From Arabidopsis thaliana (lineage: Eukaryota; Streptophyta; Magnoliopsida; Brassicales; Brassicaceae): a DNA stretch of 64,000 nt. The first letter of the stretch is position 1. Every line of letters begins with the position of its first letter. Positions 23,092-35,146 of the stretch are shown piece by piece. Made by a program: the position numbers and the translations under genes. The DNA lies in contig NC_003071.7 of NCBI RefSeq assembly GCF_000001735.4, forward strand, positions 10,037,151-10,101,150, written 5' to 3'. The notes beneath the pieces are model-generated. The model was not told where the DNA came from. It saw nothing but the letters and a program-made list of their open reading frames with translations, and did no database searches.

Positions 23092-24027
23092 TTAAAAACT
23101 AGCTTCCTTGTTCTCAGACATCCTCCATTTAACCGGTGGCTCAAGCTCTTCCTCCTCCTCTTCGTCATGAAGATTCTCTTGTCCCATTGGTTGCATCAAG
23201 AACTGTCCTTCCTCTGTTTGTTCTTGACCTTCTTGTAATGGAGGCTGAAGCATAAGCTGTGTCTGAAGCTGATCATGGTTGATATGACCATGCTCTGTCT
23301 CTTGACCCATCTGATAAGCATCACCAAAGCTTCCTAAAGCAAGAGATGGTCCAGACAACGAACCACCAGCACCTTGATCATTCACATCCATTTGGTTAAA
23401 ACCCGTGGCTGTAACCGAACCATTGTTGTCTATTCCGTAACCATTGAACATCCCTTGTTGATCTCCTCTCTCCAACATCATTGCAGCCATTCTCTGTGCA
23501 TCAGAAGCTATGAATTGCAACTGCTCATCTTGCGGTTGTTGATGATGATGTTGCTGAGACATGTTTGGTTCGCGTATCATCAAAGGTTCTCCTTGAGGGA
23601 TCACTCCTGGTGGCATTCCTTCCATAGACATCATGAAATTGGGAGGAGGATTGTTACCTATAGGAGGAAGATAAGGCGGCGGAATCACAGCATCGGGTCC
23701 CAAGTAACCAACAAGCTCTTCTTTAGCAGTGAGAAGATCTTGTTGAATTTTCTTGAGGTATTGTTGTAAAAAAGAAATGAGACCAACACATCCATAGATT
23801 GGGTCACGGATACGCGCTTCCGCTTCATAAAAGAGGGAATTAACAGTGTCTTCGCGTTGATCAGGTGGAAGATCGTTGAGGATCTTGGTTACATTGCTTG
23901 CTCCAAAAACTCGGTGAACAAAGATAAACTTTTGAGGATTAGTTGGTGGAAAATACGGCGCAAACACACATTCTTGAGTGCATTTACGCCTCAAGAGCTT
24001 ACATGCTGCACAAGGTGTTGAAGCCAT
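23092..24027 (-). CDS. LBD10: LOB-domain transcription factor LBD10
   Basis: A single-exon CDS of 311 residues. The LOB domain has the zinc-binding pattern C-x2-C-x6-C-x3-C at Cys6, Cys9, Cys16 and Cys20, the GAS block (FVHRVFGASNVTKILNDLP, about residues 35-53) and a leucine-zipper-like stretch (about residues 82-104), so it is class I. The C-terminus is rich in Gln, Met, Gly and ends in an acidic run (EEEEEE) followed by PVKWRMSE, a layout of an activation region. LBD10 is known from pollen development together with other LBD proteins. The frame has an ATG two codons earlier (24033); the second ATG is chosen because the family starts MAS-x-PC. A 5'UTR intron with acceptor near 24430 is possible. 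Confidence 0.95.
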   Translation of the reverse strand: MASTPCAACKLLRRKCTQECVFAPYFPPTNPQKFIFVHRVFGASNVTKILNDLPPDQREDTVNSLFYEAEARIRDPIYGCVGLISFLQQYLKKIQQDLLTAKEELVGYLGPDAVIPPPYLPPIGNNPPPNFMMSMEGMPPGVIPQGEPLMIREPNMSQQHHHQQPQDEQLQFIASDAQRMAAMMLERGDQQGMFNGYGIDNNGSVTATGFNQMDVNDQGAGGSLSGPSLALGSFGDAYQMGQETEHGHINHDQLQTQLMLQPPLQEGQEQTEEGQFLMQPMGQENLHDEEEEEELEPPVKWRMSENKEASF

Positions 24028-24033
24028 CCCCAC

Positions 24034-26156
24034 TTAAGACACAACACTATCAAAAATTTAAGAATGGAATTAAGACAAAGAGAACAAGGGAAATAACATG
24101 TAAGAAATATCTTGAAGCACAAGAAACACAAAATCATATACGTTTTAGCTTTCAACACAAGAAACCAAAAACCAGGCAAGAACATTTACATCACCCTTTG
24201 AATCAACCACATTAGATCAACTTTCTCAACAACAAAAAAGAAACAGAACTATGAAAATTTAATTATGAAAAAGAAAACATAGTTATGAAATTAAATCAAT
24301 TTTCAACCAAATCAATCAATCTATATATATGAGAGAATTAAGAAATGTGATCAAATAAAATTAAAGAATCAAGAAATCGCACCCGCTCGTTCGAGAACAC
24401 CGATCCTGTTCTCTTATGACCTTGGAGGATGGTACCTGAAATAACATTACTATTTAGAAAAATTCAACCAAAAAAATTGAAATCAGAATGATCACCTAAA
24501 ATAATATAGAATTACTGGATTTTTGGGAGAGAGTGAGAGAAAATGAAGGAGAAAAAAAGACAGAGATTTGCCAAGTACAGTGCCTGAGGAATCGTGAAGA
24601 TTGATTACAAAACTAAGGAACAAATGACGGAAATGTTTCTGAGAAAATTTTAAGGAGACAAAAATGAGATTTAGAAAACCTTAAAACACATCAACAAGAA
24701 AGAGAGAAAGATAGAGACATCGTGTTACAAAGTTACACACGTGTGGTCAAATTTAAATCTAAACCGCTTATGCAAATTGTTTTTTTTTTTGTGACTGATA
24801 AAAAATTTGAAGTATCATTTGATAAGTTAGCAATGATATTTTAAGCTGCATAATTAGTAGAAGACTAATTCAAATTTCATAGGAAAAGAAAATCAAATTT
24901 GTTTACAATGGAGAAAAAGTGAGTTATTTTTAGATATTTCTTTTATATTTTTAACTGATTTACTAGGTCTTGAATTTTTAACTTTCAAATTTAGAATCTA
25001 AAAAAATAATATACCCCATTCTTTAGCATTTTTTACAAGAACTCTTCAAATAAAGAATGAGAAATTAGCATTTAAAATTTGTGAAATTTATATAAAAGGA
25101 TCATTTGAAAAGTATAATTCATTACTAGTTACGAATAGTATTTTTACTGTCTCTAATACATCATTGATTCAATATGATACAATGTAATTAGTAAAACATT
25201 AATTAATGATAACAAAAGTGTATTAGAGTTTTAATATAAAAAATATTAGAGTCTGTAAATATTTCATTGATTTAAACTTCTACAATATAATGTATTCAGT
25301 GAAGGTACAACCTGATAATGCAGAAGTTTGACAACTGAAACATAGAAAATTTAACTTGAACGGGTTATAGATATTTCATTCTTGTAACTAATATTCTTTA
25401 GTAATTTACATGAAGAGTTCATATAGATACTAGAGAATAGCTTATTCTTCCTCTCTATTTTTTGCCTCCAATAATAGCATTATAAAAGTATAAAATTGAA
25501 AGAGTAAAGAAGATAAATCAACGTTCCTAACTACTTTTCATTGATTTAAACTTGATGAAATAAAATCAAGAACATTTACTTTAAATTCTCTAAATACTTT
25601 ATTGATTTACAAAACTTGATACAATATTAAGAGTCAAGATTTAGTTGATAATAACACAAGAATATTATGTCTTGAATTTAACTTGAATGGTTGATAAATA
25701 TCTTTAAGAAAACTAAAAAAAATCTTATTTAGTATTGATACTATTTATTTTTTTAATACATTGATACTTGTAACTTATGATTATAATTATATATTATAAT
25801 ATATGTTTTATAGTTTTATATAAGTTTTGTGATTTTAAGACATTATGATCAAGACTTTAAATGCAAAATAAAAATTGTTTTGATGTTAATAATATTATTC
25901 AACTTTAAACTTGAGGCTTGGTAAACTTAAAAATGAAATGTGCTTTGAAAATGCTATAAGCCATAAGCTATAAGAGCCACACAATTTACTTATTTCCGAT
26001 AAAAATCAAAACCGAAGCAAAATAGACCACATAATTCTGATCTTCTTCATCTCTAGGTATATGGTTTATGATATTACAAAACATAATTAACAGCAAAAAT
26101 TTAGACAAATATTTCTTTAACTCCAACACAAAAGTACACATAGCATTAGGTTATTC
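24034..26156. other. Upstream region of LBD10 and downstream region of YCF37
   Basis: The first 650 bases hold the LBD10 leader (pyrimidine/purine-rich, with AGAGAG runs) and promoter. From about 24780 to 26150 the DNA is very AT-rich and without genes. Confidence 0.6.
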
Positions 26157-26660
26157 CTAAGATTTCTGGGCTTCTGGTCCTAAAATCCCATTCACTACTG
26201 ACGTAGCGACAAGAACTCCGACGAACTCAGCCGCCACGACGGCTCCAGCTTGTGTCAATCCATTAAAGCTAACCGCCGTCACGATTTCCTTCTCTGCCGT
26301 CTCTACACCTCTCTCCGCCGCTTCTAATCCTTTCTCCGCCGCATCAACGCCTTTCTCCGCCGTCTCAAAGCCTTCTTTCACGATCTCCACCGCTTCTTCT
26401 TCTGCTTTCTTCAGTTTCTTTCTTATACCAAATAACGGAATATTCTCCGCCATTGATGCAGGCTGAAGTCCCGTCACTACCGTCGCTGCCGTCAACGAAA
26501 ATAACAGATTCCTGCGAGAGGCGCCGGTCAGCGAGAACGAAGAAAGCGCGGGTTTGTTAGAATGCGCCGCTCGTGGGCTAACATGCGCGGTTCTTGCGCA
26601 ACGCGCCTGAAGAGCTCCACTGCCGCCGCTGAGTAAAGAAAGCGAAACAGTCGAAGCCAT
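26157..26660 (-). CDS. YCF37: Small thylakoid-type plastid protein, named YCF37 homologue
   Basis: A single exon of 167 residues. Residues 1-48 are rich in Ser, Ala and Arg, as in a chloroplast transit peptide. Residues 49-71 (twin Arg, hydrophobic core, end ASMA) look like a twin-arginine thylakoid-lumen or membrane signal. Residues 98-125 hold four seven-residue repeats (FETAEKG, VDAAEKG, LEAAERG, VETAEKE) that should form an amphipathic helix. Residues 137-159 are a likely membrane helix. The name YCF37 (a photosystem I assembly factor in cyanobacteria) is recalled from annotation; I see no tetratricopeptide repeats, so the functional label should be treated with care. The coding sequence is distinctly GC-richer than its surroundings. 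The next gene is more than 2 kb away. Confidence 0.85.
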   Translation of the reverse strand: MASTVSLSLLSGGSGALQARCARTAHVSPRAAHSNKPALSSFSLTGASRRNLLFSLTAATVVTGLQPASMAENIPLFGIRKKLKKAEEEAVEIVKEGFETAEKGVDAAEKGLEAAERGVETAEKEIVTAVSFNGLTQAGAVVAAEFVGVLVATSVVNGILGPEAQKS

Positions 26661-27054
26661 TTTTTAGATGATCTCACAAGAAACGAAAAAAGCTCTCAGA
26701 TGTGAAATAGAAAATACGAAAAGTTTTGATAATATATAAGATAACAAAATAATTTCATTGTCAATTGACGTGACACGTCATCTCCATTGAGATTCTTTGA
26801 TAAATGGGTATAAAAAAGATTATAATTAAAGAATAATAAAACATTTTGTACGTTAAATCCAATTTATTTTATTTATTTTCAATCCACTTTCAGCCCCAAA
26901 ACTCAGCAAAATAGATTTTTTCTGAATGAAAAAAAAATAAAAAAAATCCATGTACACAAATTAGACTTCGGTTTTGGGTCTTCTTGTTCTGTCTCTGCTT
27001 TTATATAACTTGAGTTCTGCTTTGCTTCTGTGTTTCTTTAAATTTATTATAAAA
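26661..27054. other. Divergent promoter region between YCF37 and the COR413 pseudogene
   Basis: About 0.4 kb. A GACGTGACACGTCATC block at about 26767-26782 contains back-to-back ACGT cores (G-box/ABRE-like), 107-122 bases upstream of the YCF37 start. No gene is seen. Confidence 0.5.
26767..26782. promoter_or_regulatory. Palindromic ACGT-core element upstream of YCF37
   Basis: GACGTGACACGTCATC holds two ACGT cores in near-palindromic order, the type bound by bZIP or bHLH factors. Position relative to the start codon (about -110) fits a proximal promoter element. No binding data were available. Confidence 0.4.
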
Positions 27055-28596
27055 ATGGAAAAGATTGAGTTTTCTAAATGAGCTCCAAGTAGCTGTAGAG
27101 AAGCTAATCCACAGCTACGGAGTCCTAGTTATGGTCACGTTGTTCCTAAGATGGATCGCATCCTTCGCTGCATTGTCAGTCATATGTTTCAGATTTAAAA
27201 TATTTTGATCTTATGTATAAGTCTTCTTCTTATTTTTTAATATATTTATTGCTTATATTTTGTTTTGGGAGTCTTTTGATGATACTGGATCAAACGAAAT
27301 GGAAGTACTCAAACAATATGTTAACTTCGCTATTAGCTCCTTACCTCTTCTGTAGCCTTCCTTTAGTTGTTTTCCAATTCTTGAGGTAACAATTCATACA
27401 CACAAAAAATACCTTTTGTTGTTGTTCTTGAGTATGTAACAATGATCGGATTAAGTATTTGATTTGTATTTTCAGGACCGGGTTTGGGACATGGATCGCT
27501 CTCCTCAGTCATTCTCAGGCTTTTCCTCCCAAACCGTTTTTCTGGTTAACAACCTTAGAATAGTACCAATGAGATTTGAAACAATATTAGTTACGATATT
27601 AATAGTCTTCAGTGTTGATATATAGTAATGTTAGAGAACAGTTTGCGATATGAATATTTATTCTATTTAAACTAGTAAAGGTAGGCAATCCGGTTTAGAG
27701 GCTTCGCACGATTACTCGTTACTCGTTACTCGTCTAGTACACGTTACTTGCTTCGTACCACCTTGAGAAAATAAGTACCCGTTACTCGTTTTCTCTTTAT
27801 CATTTTATATACATACATTTCGTATTGTATTAGTTTTTAAAAACATATTTAAAATTTAGATTAAAAAAATAAAGTAAATTTTAAGCAGGTTAAAAACATG
27901 ACAAATCATCAACAAGTACTCAGCAAGTAACTCGCAAGTAATACAACAAGACAAGTAACTCGTATGTAATCATTTTTTAGCAAGCACTTGAAATTAGGGG
28001 TACAGAGCAAGTCAAGTAACAAAGATCCCTAAAATAGCGGCTACTTTGCCTTGTGCCCACACTTTTACAGTTTAAAACTTTAAATGTTTTAGTTTTTGGT
28101 TTCTTTGGGGTTAAAACTGAAATCATAAACAACCAACTGTAACTTGTATATATGTTTGCTATCGGTTCAGATATTGATAAAAAAGAATTAAAACTATTTT
28201 AAGATTACAATCATTTAATTTGATTATATCCCCTTTTAAATTTTAATACGTATATTTTTGAAATAATATTTTTTTTCAAAAATTGTTTGATTTGTTTGTT
28301 TGTGTTTTTTTATATGAAATTAAGTGGTTTTATAAACAAACTTTGGTTCAATTTGGTTTTAACTACTTTGATTTGTTTTCTTTTTTTTACTTACATTTAA
28401 TTATTAATGTTTTGCACACCCCAAATCAATTGGTGTCTTTTTGCAGACTCGCTAGAGCTTCCGAGTGCAACGATTCTTCTTACTGTGGTTACACCAAATT
28501 TCTTAGTGGAAATAGTCAGAGACAAACTAAGAGATAAAGGAAGTGTGTGCCTTTTCACGAGCATGTACTTTCTCAGTAGTCACACTAAAGCTTGTG
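27055..28596 (+). pseudogene. COR413/WCOR413-like pseudogene, tandem copy of the downstream gene
   Basis: Four exon remnants align with the intact gene at 29092: 27055-27174, 27272-27385, 27476-27544 and 28447-28596. Exon 1 is one base longer than its counterpart (TTTTCT versus TATCT), which brings a TGA into frame at codon 9. Exon 3 is two bases shorter near CTCCTCAGTCATT, a second frame slip. Exon 4 matches up to HTKACG and then loses the last membrane segment. Intron 3 is about 900 bp against 166 bp in the intact copy, pointing to an insertion within about 27660-28440. The encoded family is multi-spanning membrane proteins linked to cold. With two frame errors and a lost C-terminus this copy should not make the normal protein. 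Confidence 0.8.
27660..28440. other. Probable insertion in intron 3 of the COR413 pseudogene
   Basis: The intact tandem copy has only 166 bp at this place. The extra DNA contains a short repeat of TTACTCG (about 27714-27740) and a partly complementary GTAACTCG-rich stretch on the far side (about 27918-27965, CAAGTAACTCGCAAGTAA), so a decayed inverted-repeat element is likely. The exact ends are not defined. Confidence 0.4.
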
Positions 28597-29091
28597 GCTT
28601 CTTTATGGTTGGTCGTAACTCAGTTTTGCATCAAATATTGGAAACTTTCCGTTTAAGGAATTATAAAGATGTATTATTGTTTAATTTTTCGGTTTTGATG
28701 ATTTTGTTTGCGTTTACATTTGAAGAAAAAACGAAAAAAAAAAAATCATTGTTAATTTTTAGGGGTGGGCATTTCGGTTTAACTTCAGGTTTGGTTTAGC
28801 ATTTTGCAATGTAGTTTTGGAATATCTTCTCAAGACTTTTTCAACTATGGATGGCTTAAAAATAATTTTAGCAGTCCATGACAATGACAAAATCATATAC
28901 AAAATGTCAAATCTAGATATAAAGAAAGTTCCTCGTGTTGAATCCCTTTTTGGTTATCAAAAAAAAAAAAAAAGTAACCATAAATACGAAGACTTCGGTT
29001 TTGGGTCTTCTTGTTCCTTTTTATAACTTGAGTTCTTCTGCTCTGCTTCTGTTTTTTTTGTATTTTGGCTTCTTTTAGTTCATATTGAAAA

Positions 29092-30014
29092 ATGGAAAAT
29101 ATTGAGTATCTGAATGAGATCCAAGCCGTTGCGGGGAAGCTAATCCACAGCTATGGAGTCCCAGTTATGATCACGTTGTTCCTAAGATGGCTCGCGTCCA
29201 TCGTTGCAGTGTCAGTCATGTCTTTCATATTTTAAACATTTGGATTTATGTTTAATTTTTAATTTTTTAATGTTGGTTTACTTCTTTTATTTGTGTGTAA
29301 AGTTTTCTTATGATATTGGATCAAACGAAATGGAAGTACTCAAACAATATAATGGCTTCACTATTAGCTCCTTACCTCTTCTCTAGCCTTCCTATTGTTA
29401 TTTTTCAGGTCTTGAGGTAACAATCAATACACGCAAAGTACTTTTTTTGATGTTGTTGTTCTTGTGCATGTAACAATGATCAGATTAAATATTTCGATTT
29501 TGAATTCGCAGGAACGGGGTTGGGAAATGGATCGCTCTCCTCACCGTTATTCTCAGGCTTTTTTTACCAAACCATTTTCATGGTATGTAATCTTATAACA
29601 TCTAGAACATAAATAATCTTCAAAGTTTATATTATATAAGATATAAATAATCATTCTATTAAGTATCGTATGGGTGGATAACCCGATTTACGGTTTGGTT
29701 CAAATCTTTTTGTGTATTGCTTAACTAAAAGTTAATAACAAATTGCAGAATCGCTAGAGATCCCGGGTGCTACAATTCTTCTTATTGTGGTTACACCGAG
29801 TGACATAGGGGCAATATTCAGAGACGACCTGAGATATACGGGAGGTGATGTGTGCCTTCTCACGAGCTTTTACCTTATCAATAAACACACTAAAGCTTGT
29901 GGTGGTATCAAAAACTCATTCACTCAAAAGGACAAAGTCACTTACAGCATTTGTTTGTGGATTCTGTTTGTCTACCCTATTTTGTCCTCATTTGCTGCCC
30001 TCTTCTACTTATAA
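29092..30014 (+). CDS. COR413/WCOR413-family membrane protein (cold acclimation)
   Basis: Four exons: 29092-29210, 29303-29416, 29512-29582, 29749-30014, giving 189 residues, the usual family length. The first intron uses a GTCAGT donor; this choice restores the family motif FLMILDQTKW across the join. Other family motifs are APYLFSSLP, GKWIALL-x3-LRLFLP, LEIPGATILLIVVTP and the C-terminal TKACGGIKNSFTQ before a last hydrophobic segment. Five to six membrane spans are expected, in plasma or plastid membrane depending on subfamily; no transit peptide is seen, so plasma-membrane type is more likely. It corresponds to the locus I recall as At2g23680. Its broken tandem copy lies about 2 kb upstream on the same strand. 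Confidence 0.88.
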
Positions 30015-32749
30015 GAACGCAACGATCTTGCTGATATTGTGATCAGTGGTCTTATAAGCTGGCGAAAGATAGATGGAACCGAGTTCTTATGCCGAGTTTT
30101 GATACAGAAAGCAACTCCCAAGTTCAGAATAATGTTTTTCTAGTAGGAGTAAAAAAAAGAAGTATACCGAAGTAACTTTGACAACCCATTTTTTCGATAT
30201 CAGTTCATATATATGAGAATTAAGACAGGTATCTTAAACCTATATATATGTAATACATATCGATCTTAGTTTTCTTAAACACAATTTTCTCATTTCAATT
30301 TTCAAGTATTAAAAGTAAATTATGAACTCTTTATAACCTGAACTAATAATTTATCATTTTCTTACATAACCAATAATTAGGAAGATCTTGAATGATTATG
30401 GAAAAAGAGATCTATGGGCCAAGACAACCTTACATCATTGATGATTGAAAAATGCTGATCCTAAAGCTATAATGGGAAGTTTCATGGCAATGTCAAGTAC
30501 AAGCTTTTGCCATTGAATCTTGGCAACAAAACAACAATTGAATCCGACAAAGTAAAAAAGGGTATCCCACTCCTTGAGAAATACAAAAAAAAAAAAAAAA
30601 AAGAAATACAAAATGATAAATATTAAAGATCATACAATATGGAATATTTAAATAAATATCTCATTTATTCAAAATTTTAAGAAAAATAGTTTTTGTTTAA
30701 TGTTTGTGGCTAATTAATCAAAGTCTGGAATTAATTCCCACTAATTGATCCTATAAACACTCATATAATACAACTACTATGCTTACAAAAGTAATCTTTC
30801 TTTATTACCATGGAAGTTCATTTGCTAAAAATGGATTTTGTACTTAGGAGACTAAATTTTGAATAAAAAAATATCTAAAAATTAATTTTGAAGGTTTTAC
30901 TCATAATCCCACATTATATAAGAAAAAAACAAATTTAGACCAAATACCAATTTAATCTTTTTCTCTGCAGTCCATGATTTGCCTGTTGGTCTCTTCCTAC
31001 TAATTGCTTTAGACAACTTTGCTTGTTCCATATATATACAGCAAAAAAAATCATAATAATAATTACTACCCTTTAGCTTTCCAAAGTTAAGTAAGAGCTT
31101 TGACCAATATTCCGGATCTTATTCCTTGCACACACGTGATGTAACCAGAAATTTGCGTTGGAAATTAAGTTTCAATCTGTTTCTTATCATTTATATAAAA
31201 ACAATCGGATAAAAGTGAAGAATTATACTACTCAGAAAATTAGAAGAAAAAAAATCAGCTAATTAGTCTAAAACGTAACGACGACCATTTCAATATTTAT
31301 AACTTTAAACTTTATCAGAAAAGTTATTCATACCTTTTGGGGGTAAGACTATGAGAGATTAATGTATCATCCATGAAGCTTACAAAAGCGTACGCAGTGC
31401 TGTGACGTTCTCTTTCTTCTATTTCACGCAAAACTTTACAAGTTAAAAGAGAAGTTCCTGATTAACTTAATGCAAAAGAGAACTACGCATAATTTAAAAT
31501 CAATTTCACAACTAAATCAATAAATAGTTCCTTATAAACTACGCACGCATATGCCACGACACAAGTACTATATATACAGAGACCAAATTATTCTGTAAGA
31601 ATAAAAAACACACATTACAAGTGCATTATAGCCAACAAGCGTATTATTAATTAGATATTCCAAAACTACAAGCCTACAACCGCCAAGTCATCACCATGCC
31701 TATCTGTTTCTCCTTCCAATGCACGAGAAAACTCAGAAGCATAATCAAGTATTAATCAATTTTCTAACTAGTAATCCACCATTCCTTCAGTACGTAATTG
31801 TCAAGGATACAATCGTATCATGTTTTCATTACCTCAATATCTTATTTCCTTGTTCATTAGTCTTTCTATAATCACCTTAACCTAGAACCTTCTAGTACTC
31901 GATGTATATATATGTGTAACCTCTTTTGAAAAGATATGCAATACACAATATTCACAGTAATGACCAAACAGTATTACCTTAGTGTGGGTTGAAGTTTAGT
32001 AGTTGTATTCATGAACTGTTTAAATACAATAAATAGAAATTTAATAGGGAACACAAGTCACTTGTGGTTGGCATCAATGTGCTTAGTTGACAATTAAAAC
32101 CATTGACCCATCATATCATCTTCATCATTTAAACTCCATAACAGCTAAACAGCCGTCAGTTCTTAATAACTATACACTTCAAAAATAAGTACATGATATA
32201 TTTTGGTCAAAAATAAGTACATGATATATTTATCTCTAACTCTTTTATACTTGCCTCTTCTCCAACAACTTGTCGATTTCAGGTAGGACACGCTTATTAA
32301 CGTAGACACGTCATTGCGTTCGTATTATTATAACGTGGCAGATTTAGCCATGTCATATATCCCAATCACTCTGATTTTTTTTTGCCACCGTCCCCGTGAA
32401 GATCAACCAATTCTAGTTTGCCCAAAAAAAAAAAAAAAAAAAAGTTTATTTTCAACTTATTTTCTTAAAGAGGTTTTTTCTAACGTCTTACTTTATTACT
32501 TTGTTAATTTAAATTATGGATTACATATGTAAACATTGCTTATAAGTCAATTTACTATAATTGTCCACACACAAAAAAAAAAAAGATTACATAGTTTTGG
32601 TTTTATCGATAGGACAACTAATACATTACAAATGTTTAGGTATAACAATGTAATCAGAAAACTATGTATAACAATGAAATTACACTTACTTTCTTTCATA
32701 AAATCTTACACATTAACTAATAATTATCAAATCTGTTTTTTCTTTATAA

Positions 32750-32788
<39 letters not shown>

Positions 32789-35146
32789 GAGTTTCACTAA
32801 ATAGCCCCATTGGTGCAGTATCACCCCATTGGTGCAGTATCACATGAAATTTCTTTTCTTGGAAAAAATAAATAAAAATTTGATAAATATAAATATTAAC
32901 GTAGAAAATTGTCTGTATTCAGTTAATTTTGGTATCACACTTATGTTCTAATAGATTTTAACCCGCGGTATACCGCGGAGACAATTCATTTTTTAAAATT
33001 AATATATATATAATTTGTAAATTATTTTATAGTTTACAATTGTTACTAAGTAACGTCCTGCCAAACCCGTCCCGCCAAACCCGTTCACAAAAAAAAATAT
33101 TTATTTTATTAATGTTGATCTTATTTATAATATGTTTATGAATCATTGTCAAAAGATTTTATTCGTTGCGGGATGTTGAACCCACACATTTTTCGCCAAT
33201 TAGTTAATATATGTTCATTCTTAAAATTTCGAATCACAAAATATGAAGAATTTTGTTTTTAGATTTTTTAAACTCTATATATTCTATAATGATGTTAAGT
33301 TTTTTTGATATATTAAACTTTTTATAAATTTAAATATTATTAATGTTTTATGAATTTTAAATATATAAATAATAATAATTAAAAAATTAATATTTTTTGC
33401 CTTTTAGGTAATGATATAATAACTCTAAAAGCAAGAATTTAGAAGATTTAAATCTTTAATTAAATATTTTCATACCTAAATAATTAATGTCAGTACCATG
33501 ACATTGTAAATAAGTTCAAATAAATGATTTGTTTATTTAAAAAAAAAAAGTTTAGTAAGAACAATATTTATTTAAACAAAAAACTTTGTTTTAAAATATT
33601 GTTAACAAAATACTTTTATGCTAATTTTAAGGGATTGATGTGAAGTTTGTTTGGATTAAATTTGATTGATAATGTGATTGACAATTTAAATTAAGAATTT
33701 AAAGTAAAATTAATTATTTTGAAAAAAAGATTTAATGCTAATGGCATTGGGTTGTAAATAAGTCAAACTCAAAGATTTATTTGTTAAAATGGCTGCAAAA
33801 ATGTATATATAGATTATTCGTGAAAATAAAAATTTAAAGATATTCCTCTGCTTTTTAAAGAATTAATAACTAGTATTAAAGTAAAATATAAAAAAAAATA
33901 CCCGTAAAGACTATCCACAAAAACCATAATCATGCTCGACAATGAAATTAAATAACATTCAATGGTTAAATCTCGTAGCTTCTTGGCCATCAAAATCATA
34001 GGGCTTAGTGTATGCCAAAGCTAATCATCTCTTCATGTACGAAAATGAAAGTAATACTAATAAATGAGAACCATATATGAAATGCATGGTCCTTCCTTTT
34101 TATGATTTATTAATATTGTAATTATTATACGTTATTATCAGATAATAAATTTCAGATCATGCAACTTATACACATCCCCACATCGATCACCATCAGACAT
34201 ATACTACGCTTTAGCCAAAATTAAATGCATCACGAACATAACATTTGTGGTTGATGTGAATAGAATAGAATACAGAAGTAACAAATCTACTCGACCAAAA
34301 GTTGAACGGTAATATAATTTACTATTCAATATTTTCAATTTTCAACAAACCTTATCTAACACTTCCAACTACCATACGTTGATAAAAATTGTTAGTTTAT
34401 TAGTCAATTTGCACTCCTCTATTAAAAAAACATTGGAGAACTTGTTAGTTTATAGTCAATTTGCACTAGTTCTCTATTAAAAACTTTTTAAAAATTAACT
34501 TTTAGGGTTTAAACACATAAATAGCTGAGAAAAATCTAGATATATAGAATTGAGATTTAAAAGAAAAAAAACTTCAAAAAATCAACCGGAATAACATTTA
34601 AACAGTATAATCCTTTTTGATAAACTACGAATTTACTGGTCGAACTACATACATTTCCCTAAGCAAGATACATTTCCTAGTTTAACGCTTCAGCCTAAAT
34701 ATCTTACTATTTTTCAAACTTTTTATCGACTGCGACATACATACTTACATTCTCATATCGACTGGTCCATTTATCTATATCCTTAATAAACTGTCTATTA
34801 ACCCAAAAGAAGAGCCGTCATTAGTCAAAATTGAGCAAACGAATTCAATTCCCAAACCACAGTCCCTAAACTCGTAATTATACACCAAAACAAATGGCAA
34901 ACAAATCACAACACAGAAGCTGTCATCCTCCCAACTTACTTAAACAGCCTGTCATTGTCCCCACTTGTCGTTCAAACTTCAAAATAAATATTAAAAACAC
35001 ATAATCACAAAAAGACAAAACAAATCCAATGTGGCATATTCTTTTTATATATATAAACACACAAAAACACATCTCACTTCTCATCTCCTTTCTACTATTC
35101 CCTTTTGGCCGGAAACCGAGTCGACTCATTGAGTCAAACCAAACCA
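30015..35146. other. 5.1-kb gene-poor spacer
   Basis: No gene is recognisable on either strand. It contains long poly(A) tracts (about 30585-30602, 32425-32444, 32754-32787), a duplicated 22-bp word around 32805-32842 (CCCCATTGGTGCAGTATCA, twice), and a GC-rich palindrome at 32963-32978 of the sort found at Helitron ends. A block GTCCCGCCAAACCCGT near 33068 is also typical of transposon DNA. The last 300 bases are the promoter of the PADRE gene. Confidence 0.55.
32963..32978 (-). mobile_element. Possible decayed Helitron 3' hairpin
   Basis: CCGCGGTATACCGCGG is a perfect 16-bp palindrome. On the minus strand it is followed by GTTAAAATCTATTAG, close to the hairpin plus CTAG ending of Helitrons, but the CTAG is altered. 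Limits of the element are not visible. Confidence 0.35.

Noticed and set aside
23374-23769. 131-codon plus-strand open frame inside LBD10
   Set aside because: Antisense shadow of the LBD10 C-terminus; His/Leu-rich with no family features.
24028-24033. ATG two codons upstream of the chosen LBD10 start
   Set aside because: The class I LBD consensus begins MAS-x-PC; the extra Met-Gly adds nothing recognisable, so the inner ATG was preferred.
28755-28800. TAGGGGTGGGCATTTCGGTTT as a hAT end
   Set aside because: It looks like a terminal motif, but no complementary partner or target duplication was found nearby.
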